Shown in pieces: positions 26,922 through 35,728 of a DNA stretch of 64,000 nucleotides. The position numbers and the translations under genes were made by a program. This DNA is from Vibrio crassostreae 9ZC13 (GTDB lineage Bacteria > Pseudomonadota > Gammaproteobacteria > Enterobacterales > Vibrionaceae), in NCBI RefSeq assembly GCF_000272045.2, contig NZ_AJYZ02000041.1, forward strand, positions 918,903 through 982,902, written 5' to 3'. Under the pieces are notes generated by a model. That model did no database searches, was not told the DNA's origin, and was given only the letters and a program-made list of their open reading frames with translations. Each line of letters begins with the position of its first letter. The first letter of the stretch is position 1.

Positions 26922-29000
26922 ATGAGCGACCAAAAATCTCTTGATGCAATCAGGAAGATGAAGCTGGAGAATGATACTTCAGCAGGTAATCTTGTAGACC
27001 TACTCCCTATCGAAGTACAGAAACGTGACTTCGACCTATCATTCCTAGACAACTTGAGCGAAGCACGTCCACGTCTTCTTGTTCAAGCAGATCAGTTAGA
27101 AGAATTCAAAGCGAAAGTGAAAGCTGATGAAGCTCACTGCATGTTTGATGATTTCTATAACAACTCGACAGTTAAGTTCCTTGAGACTGCTCCTTTCGAA
27201 GAGCCTCAAGCGTACCCAGCTGAGACGGTAGGTAAAGCTTCTCTATGGCGTCCTTACTGGCGTCAAATGTACGTTGATTGCCAAATGGCACTGAACGCGA
27301 CACGTAACCTAGCAATTGCTGGTGTTGTGAAAGAAGACGAAGCGCTAATTGCTAAAGCAAAAGCTTGGACTCTAAAACTGTCTACGTACGATCCAGAAGG
27401 CGTGACTTCTCGTGGCTATAACGATGAAGCAGCTTTCCGTGTTATCGCGGCTATGGCTTGGGGTTACGACTGGCTACACGGTTACTTTACAGATGAAGAA
27501 CGTCAGCAAGTTCAAGATGCTTTGATTGAGCGTCTAGACGAAATCATGCACCACCTGAAAGTGACGGTTGATCTATTGAACAACCCACTGAACAGCCACG
27601 GTGTTCGTTCTATCTCTTCTGCTATCATCCCAACGTGTATCGCGCTTTACCACGATCACCCGAAAGCAGGCGAGTACATTGCATACGCTCTAGAATACTA
27701 CGCAGTACACTACCCACCATGGGGCGGTGTAGACGGCGGTTGGGCTGAAGGTCCGGACTACTGGAACACACAAACTGCATTCCTAGGCGAAGCATTCGAT
27801 CTATTGAAAGCATACTGTGGCGTAGACATGTTCAACAAAACATTCTACGAAAACACAGGTGATTTCCCGCTTTACTGCATGCCTGTTCACTCTAAGCGCG
27901 CGAGCTTCTGTGACCAGTCTTCAATCGGTGATTTCCCAGGTCTAAAACTGGCTTACAACATTAAGCACTACGCAGGTGTTAACCAGAAGCCTGAGTATGT
28001 TTGGTACTACAACCAACTGAAAGGCCGTGATACTGAAGCGCACACAAAATTCTACAACTTCGGTTGGTGGGACTTCGGTTACGATGATCTTCGCTTTAAC
28101 TTCCTTTGGGATGCACCTGAAGAGAAAGCACCATCGAATGACCCACTGTTGAAAGTATTCCCAATCACGGGTTGGGCTGCATTCCACAACAAGATGACTG
28201 AGCGTGATAACCATATTCACATGGTATTCAAATGTTCTCCGTTTGGCTCAATCAGCCACTCTCACGGTGACCAAAACGCATTCACGTTGCATGCATTCGG
28301 TGAAACGCTAGCGTCAATCACTGGCTACTACGGTGGTTTCGGTGTTGATATGCACACTAAATGGCGTCGTCAAACGTTCTCTAAGAACCTTCCACTATTT
28401 GGCGGTAAAGGTCAGTACGGCGAGAACAAGAACACGGGCTACGAAAACCACCAAGATCGCTTCTGTATCGAAGCGGGCGGCAACATCTCTGATTTCGACA
28501 CTGAATCTGATGTGAAGATGGTTGAGGGTGATGCAACGGCATCTTACAAGTACTTCGTTCCTGAAATTGAATCTTACAAGCGTAAGGTCTGGTTTGTTCA
28601 AGGTAAAGTATTCGTAATGCAAGACAAGGCAACGCTTTCTGAAGAGAAAGACATGACTTGGCTAATGCACACAACTTTCGCAAACGACGTGGCAGACAAG
28701 TCTTTCACTATCCGTGGCGAAGTTGCGCACCTAGACGTAAACTTCATCAACGAGTCTGCTGATAACATCACGTCAGTTAAGAACGTTGAAGGTTTTGGCG
28801 AAGTTGACCCATACGAGTTCAAAGATCTTGAAATCCACCGTCACGTTGAAGTGGAATTCAAGCCATCAAAAGAGCACAACATCCTTACGCTTCTTGTTCC
28901 TAATAAGAACGAAGGCGAGCAAGTTGAAGTGTCTCACAAGCTTGAAGGCAACACGCTAATGCTAAATGTTGATGGTGAAACGGTTTCAATCGAACTGTAA
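26922..29000 (+). CDS. oalA: PL15 oligoalginate lyase (exolytic)
   Basis: A 692-residue exolyase of the Atu3025 type, with an alpha/alpha barrel and heparinase II/III-like C-terminal beta domain. H226 (NPLNSHGVRS), Y280 (WAEGPDYWN) and H446 (SISHSHGD) have spacings of 54 and 166 residues. These equal those recalled for catalytic His311, Tyr365 and His531 of Atu3025. There is no signal peptide, so it releases unsaturated monomer in the cytoplasm. In V. splendidus 12B01 the PL15 member is OalA, which is the basis for the symbol. The gene is monocistronic, between an operator and a strong terminator. Confidence 0.9.
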   Translation: MSDQKSLDAIRKMKLENDTSAGNLVDLLPIEVQKRDFDLSFLDNLSEARPRLLVQADQLEEFKAKVKADEAHCMFDDFYNNSTVKFLETAPFEEPQAYPAETVGKASLWRPYWRQMYVDCQMALNATRNLAIAGVVKEDEALIAKAKAWTLKLSTYDPEGVTSRGYNDEAAFRVIAAMAWGYDWLHGYFTDEERQQVQDALIERLDEIMHHLKVTVDLLNNPLNSHGVRSISSAIIPTCIALYHDHPKAGEYIAYALEYYAVHYPPWGGVDGGWAEGPDYWNTQTAFLGEAFDLLKAYCGVDMFNKTFYENTGDFPLYCMPVHSKRASFCDQSSIGDFPGLKLAYNIKHYAGVNQKPEYVWYYNQLKGRDTEAHTKFYNFGWWDFGYDDLRFNFLWDAPEEKAPSNDPLLKVFPITGWAAFHNKMTERDNHIHMVFKCSPFGSISHSHGDQNAFTLHAFGETLASITGYYGGFGVDMHTKWRRQTFSKNLPLFGGKGQYGENKNTGYENHQDRFCIEAGGNISDFDTESDVKMVEGDATASYKYFVPEIESYKRKVWFVQGKVFVMQDKATLSEEKDMTWLMHTTFANDVADKSFTIRGEVAHLDVNFINESADNITSVKNVEGFGEVDPYEFKDLEIHRHVEVEFKPSKEHNILTLLVPNKNEGEQVEVSHKLEGNTLMLNVDGETVSIEL

Positions 29001-29032
29001 TTCGCTGAAGCAACAGAAGCTAGATACTAAAA

Positions 29033-29060
29033 ACTCCGAGTGAAAGCTCGGAGTTTTTTT
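29033..29060 (+). terminator. Terminator after PL15 gene
   Basis: A perfect ACTCCGAG/CTCGGAGT stem with a TGAAAG loop is followed by six or more T. Confidence 0.92.
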
Positions 29061-29541
29061 GTTTGCACAGAACAGGCAGTAGCCTACGAGGTGGGAAGAG
29101 GTTGCGTTGGTTAGTTAGAGGCTAAGTAGCAAGAGTGCCAGGCTTAGTAAGTGGCGACAAAACTTGGTTTAAAACCCGTGTTCAGTAAACCTTACTAAGG
29201 CTAGGGCAGTGACTGTCTTCCAATAATTTGTCAACTACTGACAGTGGGCAGCCTTAATCTTGTCTGAAAAAAGGGACGGCAGGTTAATAATCGTTATTGG
29301 AGTGGCTTATTCTCATTAATCGTATGACATTTAGAGTGCATTATTTCATCAATAGGTTTTTTTTTGATTGGGATATCGCTCTTGTAAGTACAAAGCGTGA
29401 CCATATTTTCTCGTAAAGTGAATCCCCGTCACAACTTGCGTCTAAGCATTGAAGGATTACCCTAAAACTATTGCGTAACGGAAAAGACGTCGTTATTATA
29501 ATGACCATATAATCATACAATACTATATTTGGAGTTTGAAC
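29061..29541. other. Intergenic region upstream of dehR, with inverted repeats
   Basis: CTTAGTAAG at about 29139 is mirrored by CTTACTAAG at about 29193, and GACTGTC/GACAGT pairs follow nearby, so the region can fold. No open frame is convincing. TATAAT boxes at 29497-29502 and 29508-29513 mark the dehR promoter. Confidence 0.45.
29510..29522. promoter_or_regulatory. dehR promoter with degenerate operator half-site
   Basis: ATCATACAATA (29512-29522) keeps one TACAA arm of the palindrome and overlaps the expected transcription start. The same 11-mer lies upstream of the SDR gene (46177-46187), and AACATACAATA lies before the MCP gene. Confidence 0.4.
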
Positions 29542-30423
29542 ATGACTAAACCTGTAATCGGTTTCATTGGCCTAGGTCTTATGGGCGGCAACATGGTTGA
29601 AAACCTACAAAAGCGTGGCTACCACGTAAACGTAATGGATCTAAGCGCTGAAGCTGTTGCTCGCGTTACAGATCGCGGCAACGCAACTGCATTCACTTCT
29701 GCTAAAGAACTAGCTGCTGCAAGTGACATCGTTCAGTTTTGTCTTACAACTTCAGCTGTTGTTGAAAAAATCGTTTACGGCGAAGACGGCGTTCTAGCTG
29801 GCATCAAAGAAGGCGCAGTATTAGTAGACTTCGGTACTTCTATCCCTGCTTCTACTAAGAAAATCGGCGCAGCTCTAGCTGAAAAAGGCGCGGGCATGAT
29901 CGACGCACCTCTAGGCCGTACTCCTGCACACGCTAAAGATGGTCTTCTGAACATCATGGCTGCTGGCGACATGGAAACTTTCAACAAAGTTAAACCTGTT
30001 CTTGAAGAGCAAGGCGAAAACGTATTCCACCTAGGTGCTCTAGGTTCTGGTCACGTTACTAAGCTTGTAAACAACTTCATGGGTATGACGACTGTTGCGA
30101 CTATGTCTCAAGCTTTCGCTGTTGCTCAACGCGCTGGTGTTGATGGCCAACAACTGTTTGACATCATGTCTGCAGGTCCATCTAACTCACCATTCATGCA
30201 ATTCTGTAAGTTCTACGCAGTAGACGGCGAAGAGAAGCTAGGTTTCTCTGTTGCTAACGCTAACAAAGATCTTGGTTACTTCCTTGCTCTTTGTGAAGAG
30301 CTAGGTACTGAGTCTCTAATTGCTCAAGGTACTGCAACTAGCCTACAAGCTGCTGTTGACGCAGGAATGGGTAACAACGACGTACCAGTAATCTTCGACT
30401 ACTTCGCTAAACTAGAGAAGTAA
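29542..30423 (+). CDS. dehR: DehR-type NAD(P)H-dependent unsaturated uronate (DEH) reductase
   Basis: A 293-residue beta-hydroxyacid dehydrogenase (HIBADH/tartronate semialdehyde reductase family). In V. splendidus this family supplies DehR, which reduces the alginate monomer DEH to KDG. GLGLMGGNM (residues 10-18) is the dinucleotide site. DAPLGRTPAHAKDG (121-134) is the substrate loop, changed from the usual DAPVSGG. GSGHVTKLVNN contains catalytic K174, and NKDLGYF the C-terminal signature. I start at ATG 29542, seven bases after GGAG, not at the TTG six bases earlier. It feeds directly into kdgK and eda. Confidence 0.9.
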   Translation: MTKPVIGFIGLGLMGGNMVENLQKRGYHVNVMDLSAEAVARVTDRGNATAFTSAKELAAASDIVQFCLTTSAVVEKIVYGEDGVLAGIKEGAVLVDFGTSIPASTKKIGAALAEKGAGMIDAPLGRTPAHAKDGLLNIMAAGDMETFNKVKPVLEEQGENVFHLGALGSGHVTKLVNNFMGMTTVATMSQAFAVAQRAGVDGQQLFDIMSAGPSNSPFMQFCKFYAVDGEEKLGFSVANANKDLGYFLALCEELGTESLIAQGTATSLQAAVDAGMGNNDVPVIFDYFAKLEK

Positions 30424-30433
30424 TCGACGTACG

Positions 30434-30492
30434 ACCTCGCTAGGGTATTGCCTGTCTTTTTAGGCGGCGATACCTCAGCGAGGTTCGTTTTT
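30434..30492 (+). terminator. Long hairpin terminator after dehR
   Basis: ACCTCGCT...AGCGAGGT arms, with inner GGTATTGCC/GGCGATACC pairing, are followed by TTCGTTTTT. Confidence 0.7.
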
Positions 30493-30741
30493 ATCTGCCA
30501 TACCCAACCCTTTGTTCCCTCGTTAAACTCTTCTACTTCCTCAGCTACACCTACTCAAAACTCTGTTCAACTTTGTTACTGCCTCAATTCCTATTTTTGT
30601 TTCTATATCTATATCTATTTGTAAATTCAAAGCCTTCTAGCACCAACTCACTCACTTTTCCTCGCAAGCTTAAACCAGTGCACTTAACTGATTGTTGGCG
30701 ATGGCTTAACACCGCTCGTATATCGGGTCTGAAAAGAAAGT

Positions 30742-30774
30742 AAAAAAAACCCACACAGCTGGTGACTGTATGGG
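30742..30774 (-). terminator. Orphan minus-strand rho-independent terminator
   Basis: On the minus strand CCCATACAG-TCACCAG-CTGTGTGGG (one wobble pair) is followed by eight T. No minus-strand gene precedes it for more than 7 kb. Confidence 0.85.
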
Positions 30775-30963
30775 CATGTTCGGACGAGCCGTCTGGAAAA
30801 ACAAATGATCAATAGAAAGTGAAAAAACGAATAACGAGATCCCCCGACAGTTTCTACGTTAAACGAGTTCAATGACCTTAAAGCGGCTGCTTCAATTATC
30901 ACTTTGAACTGAACAAAAGCATCCAGAAAGAACTTAAGTTATGATTCAAATACACCATAACTT
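30742..30963 (-). ncRNA. Candidate alginate-regulated small RNA
   Basis: A strong terminator on the minus strand has no coding gene upstream of it. About 200 bp upstream lies a perfect FadR-type operator (30972-30982) containing TACAAT, a good -10 hexamer, on the minus strand. A transcript from about 30963 would begin with an 11-bp hairpin (30933-30966), carry a second GACG-GCT-CGTC hairpin, and end in the U-rich terminator typical of Hfq-bound RNAs. The -35 match is weak. No known sRNA family is recognised. Transcription itself is inferred. Confidence 0.35.
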
Positions 30964-30966
30964 AAG
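30933..30966. repeat. Perfect 11-bp inverted repeat beside an operator
   Basis: CTTAAGTTATG (30933-30943) and CATAACTTAAG (30956-30966) are exact reverse complements around a 12-nt loop. They lie 6 bp from the perfect operator. This could be the 5' hairpin of the candidate small RNA or another protein's site. Confidence 0.8.
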
Positions 30967-30971
30967 GCTTA

Positions 30972-30982
30972 TTGTATTACAA
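30972..30982. promoter_or_regulatory. FadR-type operator (perfect) without an adjacent coding gene
   Basis: TTGTATTACAA lies 420 bp before the MCP start and far past dehR. Its nearest plausible target is the candidate minus-strand small RNA. Confidence 0.65.
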
Positions 30983-31401
30983 ATAAATTTTAAGATTGAA
31001 TGCCTTGAGTGAATGGTTGGTTAGTGAAAATGTGACCTAAGGCTCACTTTCCTAGTCAGGTGACCGAAAGTGATATGAATAATTTGAGTGGAGGCATTAT
31101 CGGCGAAGTTGTGAGGTAATCATCTGAAAGTTGATCATTTTTAATTGGTTAATTATTCCTTTCTAATCATGTTAAAAGTTCAAACTCATAAATGATACCT
31201 ATGTCACAGGGTGATTTTAACCAGTTTTGATATGTCAAGATTGCTCACAGAAAGTGTAGTCAATTAAACATACAATATTAATTAAATTGATGGTTGTGAC
31301 GATGAAACGGCATGAACAAGTTTTGCTTCCCGTATCTTTGAATATCTAAAAAATGACCATTTCATTCGGATAAAAATAATAGACATAGGTTGATATGGAT
31401 T

Positions 31402-33327
31402 ATGAGTTTTATGAATTCAAAATTGTCTCTAGGGTTTAAAGGAAAATTGATTTTAATGGTGGCGATCGTCAGTTCCAGTGCCTTGGCATTTACGAACTGG
31501 TTCACGCTTAACTTGGCGACTGATCAAGTAAACCAAACGATTTATAACGAGATTGATCACTCGTTAACGATAGAAATTAATCAGATTGAAAGCACCGTCC
31601 AGCGCACCATCGATACGGTCAATTCCGTTGCACAAGAGTTCATGAAATCCCCATACCAAGTACCAAACGAAGCGCTGATGCATTTTGCCGCTAAGCTCGG
31701 TGGTATTGACAAGATTGTAGTGGGTTTTGATGATGGTCGTTCTTACACTTCTCGTCCTTCAGAGTCTTTCCCAAACGGTGTTGGAATCAAAGAAAAATAC
31801 AACCCAACGACTCGTCCTTGGTATCAACAAGCGAAATTGAAATCAGGTTTATCTTTTAGTGATCTGTTTTTCACCAAGAGTACTCAAGTACCTATGATTG
31901 GTGTGACCTACTCATACCAAGATCGTGTCATCATGGCCGACATACGTTTTGACGATTTGGAAACTCAGCTTAAACAGCTGGACAGTATCTACGAAGCCAA
32001 AGGCATTATTATCGACGAGAAAGGGATGGTGGTCGCTTCAACAGTCGAAAACGTACTTCCGCAAAGCAATATATCTTCTGCAGATACTCAGATGAGACTC
32101 AATAGTGCCATTGAACAGCCTGACCAATTCATTGAGGGTGTGATTGATGGCAACCAGAGAATTTTGATGGCCAAGAAAGTGGATATTGGCAGCCAGAAAG
32201 AATGGTACATGATATCTAGTATTGATCCTGAACTCGCGCTCAATCAGTTGAATGGCGTGATGTCGAGTGCGCGTATCCTTATCGTGGCATGTGTGCTTGG
32301 CTCGGTGATATTGATGATTTTACTGCTGAATCGCTTCTACCGCCCAATCGTGTCACTGAGAAAAATCGTCCACGATCTATCTCAAGGTAACGGAGACCTG
32401 ACTCAAAGGCTTGTTGAGAAGGGGAATGATGACTTAGGGCATATCGCCAAAGACATCAACTTGTTCATCATTGGTCTGCAAGAGATGGTTAAGGACGTCA
32501 AATTTAAGAACTCGGATCTCGATACTAAGGTACTGAGTATTCGTGAAGGTTGTAAAGAAACTAGCGATGTACTGAAAGTTCACACTGATGAAACGGTTCA
32601 AGTGGTCTCTGCAATTAACGGCTTATCTGAAGCATCAAACGAAGTCGAGAAGAGTTCTCAGTCGGCGGCAGAAGCAGCAAGAGAGGCCGCTGTGTTCAGT
32701 GATGAGACGAAACAAATTAACACCGTGACGGAAACCTATATCAGTGATCTTGAGAAGCAAGTCTGCACCACCTCTGATGATATTCGCTCAATGGCGAATG
32801 AAACGCAGAGCATCCAGTCTATCGTGTCTGTGATTGGAGGAATTGCGGAACAAACTAATTTGCTGGCATTGAATGCGTCTATTGAAGCGGCGAGAGCGGG
32901 TGAGCATGGCCGAGGTTTCGCGGTGGTTGCTGATGAAGTCCGTGCGTTAGCCAACCGAACTCAAATCAGTACTTCTGAAATTGATGAAGCGCTGTCTGGC
33001 TTGCAGTCTAAATCAGATGGTTTGGTTAAATCGATTGAGTTGACCAAAAGTAACTGTGAAATGACGCGTGCCCAAGTGGTTCAAGCGGTAAATATGTTGG
33101 CCAAGCTAACGGAACAGATGGAAACGGTAAGTCGTTTTAATAACGATATTTCGGGTTCGTCTGTTGAGCAGAACGCCCTTATTCAGAGCATTGCTAAGAA
33201 CATGCATAAGATTGAAAGCTTTGTTGAGGAGCTTAATAAGCTAAGCCAAGATCAGTTGATTGAATCAGCAGAAATCAAAACACTTAACGGCAGCGTTAGT
33301 GACTTGATGAGCAGCTTTAAGGTTTAA
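31402..33327 (+). CDS. Methyl-accepting chemotaxis protein with periplasmic Cache sensor
   Basis: A chemoreceptor of about 641 residues. One N-terminal membrane segment (~15-35) is followed by a large periplasmic dCache-like domain (~40-275), which includes the RPWYQQAKLKSGLSFSD signature. A second membrane segment (~285-310), a HAMP domain and a cytoplasmic signalling domain follow. The hairpin tip includes GIAEQTNLLALNASIEAARA and GRGFAVVADEVRALA. I favour ATG 31402; a TTG at 31390 and an ATG at 31411 are alternatives. AACATACAATA upstream (31267-31277) resembles the locus operator half-site. Its place between dehR and a PL7 lyase suggests taxis towards alginate breakdown products. Confidence 0.92.
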   Translation: MSFMNSKLSLGFKGKLILMVAIVSSSALAFTNWFTLNLATDQVNQTIYNEIDHSLTIEINQIESTVQRTIDTVNSVAQEFMKSPYQVPNEALMHFAAKLGGIDKIVVGFDDGRSYTSRPSESFPNGVGIKEKYNPTTRPWYQQAKLKSGLSFSDLFFTKSTQVPMIGVTYSYQDRVIMADIRFDDLETQLKQLDSIYEAKGIIIDEKGMVVASTVENVLPQSNISSADTQMRLNSAIEQPDQFIEGVIDGNQRILMAKKVDIGSQKEWYMISSIDPELALNQLNGVMSSARILIVACVLGSVILMILLLNRFYRPIVSLRKIVHDLSQGNGDLTQRLVEKGNDDLGHIAKDINLFIIGLQEMVKDVKFKNSDLDTKVLSIREGCKETSDVLKVHTDETVQVVSAINGLSEASNEVEKSSQSAAEAAREAAVFSDETKQINTVTETYISDLEKQVCTTSDDIRSMANETQSIQSIVSVIGGIAEQTNLLALNASIEAARAGEHGRGFAVVADEVRALANRTQISTSEIDEALSGLQSKSDGLVKSIELTKSNCEMTRAQVVQAVNMLAKLTEQMETVSRFNNDISGSSVEQNALIQSIAKNMHKIESFVEELNKLSQDQLIESAEIKTLNGSVSDLMSSFKV

Positions 33328-33384
33328 CTTTTCTAATATTTATATTTAAAAATCAACATACTAAGTTTAGTTGTTGATCTGAGA

Positions 33385-33419
33385 GCCACTCAATAGCTTG
33401 CGAGTTTAGAGTGGCCTTT
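33385..33419 (+). terminator. Probable terminator after MCP gene
   Basis: GCCACTC/GAGTGGC with a 17-nt loop and a weak T-rich tail. Confidence 0.5.
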
Positions 33420-33511
33420 CTGCGTTTTTCTTGAGTCTAACTCTACGCAATACTCATTCATCCCACTTCATTTGCCGCATCTCACATTCTGATAAATATA
33501 TAATTGACATA

Positions 33512-33522
33512 AAATAGTACAA
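33512..33522. promoter_or_regulatory. Operator half-site before double PL7 lyase
   Basis: AAATAGTACAA followed by ATATAC matches the right half of the symporter operator at 53018 (TAGTACAAATATAC). It ends 42 bp before the start codon. Confidence 0.45.
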
Positions 33523-33564
33523 ATATACATTGTCACTCTATTCTTATGGATAAGTGAGATAAAT

Positions 33565-35307
33565 GTGAATAAGCCAATCTTCGTCGTAGTACTCGCTTCG
33601 CTTACGTATGGCTGCGGTGGAAGCAGCTCCAGTGACAGCAGTGATCCTTCCGATACCAATAACCCAGGAATGCCCGCTGGTGTTGTTGCTCCCTATGATA
33701 TTACCAAGTATCAAAACATCCTTTCCAGCTCAGATCTTCAGGTCTCTGATCCTAATGGAGAGGAGGGCAATAAAACCTCTGAAGTCAAAGATGGTAACTT
33801 CGATGGTTATGTCAGTGATTATTTTTATGCTGATGAAGAGACGGAAAATCTTATCTTCAAAATGACGAACTACAAGATGCGCTCTGAAGTTCGTGAGGGA
33901 GAAAACTTCGATATCAACGAAGCGGGCGTAAGGCGCAGTCTGTATGCGGAAATAAGTTTGCCTGATATTGAGCATGCCATGGCGAGTTCTCCCGCTGATC
34001 ATGATGAAGTGACGTTGCTGCAGATACACAATAAGGGGACTGATGAGAGTGGTACGGGTTATATCCCTCATCCGCTATTGCGTGTGGTTTGGGAGCAAGA
34101 ACGAGATGGCCTCACAGGTCACTACTGGGCAGTCATGAAAAACAATGCCATTGATTGTAGCAGCGCTGCTGACTCTTCGGATTGTTATGCCACGTCATAC
34201 AATCGCTACGATTTAGGTGAGGCGGAATTGGACAGTTTTACCAAATTTGATCTTTCTGTTTATGAGAACACACTGTCGCTCAAAGTGAATGATGAAGTAA
34301 AAGTGAATCAAGACATCGCTTACTGGCAGCATTTATTGAGCTACTTCAAAGCGGGTATCTATAACCAATTTGAGAATGGTGAAGCGATTGCTTACTATCA
34401 GGCGTTGAGATACACCACGACTCAAATCGATGGATCAAACGATTGGGACATTAATGATTGGAAGCTGACTATTCCACCGAGTAAGAATGATTGGTATGGA
34501 AGCGGTGGTGACAGTGCTGCTGAGTTAGAACCAGAACGTTGTGAATCGAGTAAAGATCTTCTTTCAAATGACAGCGATGTGTACGACAGTGATATTGATC
34601 TTTCTTACTTCAATACTGATGAAGGAAGAATGCACTTTAGAGCGGATATGGGATACGGCACCTCTACCCAAAACTCTAGCTATATTCGCTCTGAGCTCAG
34701 GGAGTTGTATCAAAGCAGTGTTCAACCGGATTGTAGCACCAGCGATGAAGATACAAGTTGGTATTTGGACGACACTAGAACGAACGCTACCAGTCACGAG
34801 TTAACCGCAAGCTTGCGAATTGAAGATTACCCGAACATCAACAATCAAGATCCAAAAGTGGTACTTGGACAAATCCATGGTTGGAAGATCAATCAAGCAT
34901 TGGTGAAACTATTATGGGAAGGCGAGAGTAAGCCAGTAAGAGTGATACTGAACTCTGATTTTGAGCGCAACAACCAAGACTGTAATCATTGTGACCCGTT
35001 CAGTGTCGAGTTAGGGACTTATTCGGCAAGTGAAGAGTGGCGATATACGATTCGTGCCAATCAAGACGGTATCTACTTGGCGACTCATGATTTAGATGGA
35101 ACCAACACCGTTTCTCATTTAATCCCTTGGGGACAAGATTACACAGATAAAGATGGGGACACGGTTTCGTTAACATCAGATTGGACATCGACAGACATCG
35201 CTTTCTATTTCAAAGCGGGCATCTATCCGCAGTTTAAGCCTGATAGCGACTATGTGGGTGAAGTGTTTGATGTGAGCTTTAGTTCTCTAAGAGCAGAGCA
35301 TAACTGA
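33565..35307 (+). CDS. Alginate lyase with two PL7 catalytic domains, probable lipoprotein
   Basis: A 580-residue protein starting at GTG. A short signal with Cys17 (LTYGC) and a serine-rich linker suggest a lipoprotein, although the lipobox is unusual. Two PL7 domains follow in tandem. Domain 1 has RSEVR (106-110), QIH (153-155) and YFKAGIYNQ (260-268). Domain 2 has RSELR (375-379), QIH (436-438) and YFKAGIYPQ (548-556). Each domain keeps the Arg, Gln, His and Tyr needed for beta-elimination, so both may be active. Domain 1 has diverged more and has several cysteines. It probably cuts polymeric alginate at the cell surface. V. splendidus has several PL7 enzymes (AlyA, B, D); I do not assign a letter. 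Confidence 0.9.
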   Translation: MNKPIFVVVLASLTYGCGGSSSSDSSDPSDTNNPGMPAGVVAPYDITKYQNILSSSDLQVSDPNGEEGNKTSEVKDGNFDGYVSDYFYADEETENLIFKMTNYKMRSEVREGENFDINEAGVRRSLYAEISLPDIEHAMASSPADHDEVTLLQIHNKGTDESGTGYIPHPLLRVVWEQERDGLTGHYWAVMKNNAIDCSSAADSSDCYATSYNRYDLGEAELDSFTKFDLSVYENTLSLKVNDEVKVNQDIAYWQHLLSYFKAGIYNQFENGEAIAYYQALRYTTTQIDGSNDWDINDWKLTIPPSKNDWYGSGGDSAAELEPERCESSKDLLSNDSDVYDSDIDLSYFNTDEGRMHFRADMGYGTSTQNSSYIRSELRELYQSSVQPDCSTSDEDTSWYLDDTRTNATSHELTASLRIEDYPNINNQDPKVVLGQIHGWKINQALVKLLWEGESKPVRVILNSDFERNNQDCNHCDPFSVELGTYSASEEWRYTIRANQDGIYLATHDLDGTNTVSHLIPWGQDYTDKDGDTVSLTSDWTSTDIAFYFKAGIYPQFKPDSDYVGEVFDVSFSSLRAEHN

Positions 35308-35346
35308 GTTCTCTGATGTTTGATGAGCCATGTCGGTAATGAGGAA

Positions 35347-35380
35347 GACCATATTGATACCTACAATGTGGTCATTTTTG
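35347..35380 (+). terminator. Terminator after double PL7 gene
   Basis: GACCATATTG/CAATGTGGTC (one wobble pair) is followed by ATTTTTGTTTTT. Confidence 0.85.
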
Positions 35381-35704
35381 TTTTTGGACACTTACAGTGA
35401 TGTGTTTGGAAGGACAAATATTTTGCCCGAACCCTGAAAATACACACGATTACAGCTCGCTTGTTCTGGCCTTGCTATCTCATTTCGTATTCTCAATTCT
35501 TATATATTGTCTTTTATCAATAGGAAGTGTGATCCAGTTAAAGTATGGAAAAAGCGAAAAGTGTTCCCAGTCTCATTTATCCAACGAAGTGTTTTATTTG
35601 TATTATAAGATTACGTAATATTTTTGTGTTATCGCAAATACTGAGAGAGAAAACGCCTTATAGCTCGTGTTTGCCAATTTATCTTTCACTTATGAACGCT
35701 GTCT

Positions 35705-35715
35705 TTGTATTATAA
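35705..35715. promoter_or_regulatory. FadR-type operator (one mismatch) at the CBM32-PL7 start
   Basis: TTGTATTATAA differs from the palindrome at one base and ends 13 bp before the ATG at 35729. This position suits direct repression. Confidence 0.5.
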
Positions 35716-35728
35716 TAATGGATTAGAT

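Larger units (their letters stand above)
30424..31401. other. Intergenic region between dehR and MCP gene
   Basis: This 978-bp gap holds the dehR terminator, an orphan minus-strand terminator (30742-30774), an 11-bp inverted repeat (30933-30966), a perfect operator (30972-30982) and the MCP promoter region. The 72-codon minus frame at 30684-30902 runs through the terminator and is rejected as a gene. Confidence 0.6.
35308..35728. other. Intergenic region between PL7 genes
   Basis: It contains the terminator above and the promoter of the CBM32-PL7 gene. The 73-codon plus frame at 35397-35618 lacks a ribosome binding site and is not called. Confidence 0.55.

Noticed and set aside
30684..30902. 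72-codon minus-strand open frame
   Set aside because: It crosses a strong minus-strand terminator and has no ribosome binding site; the region is better explained as a non-coding RNA.
35397..35618. 73-codon plus-strand frame before alyB
   Set aside because: No ribosome binding site and it lies directly after a terminator; composition is that of AT-rich spacer.
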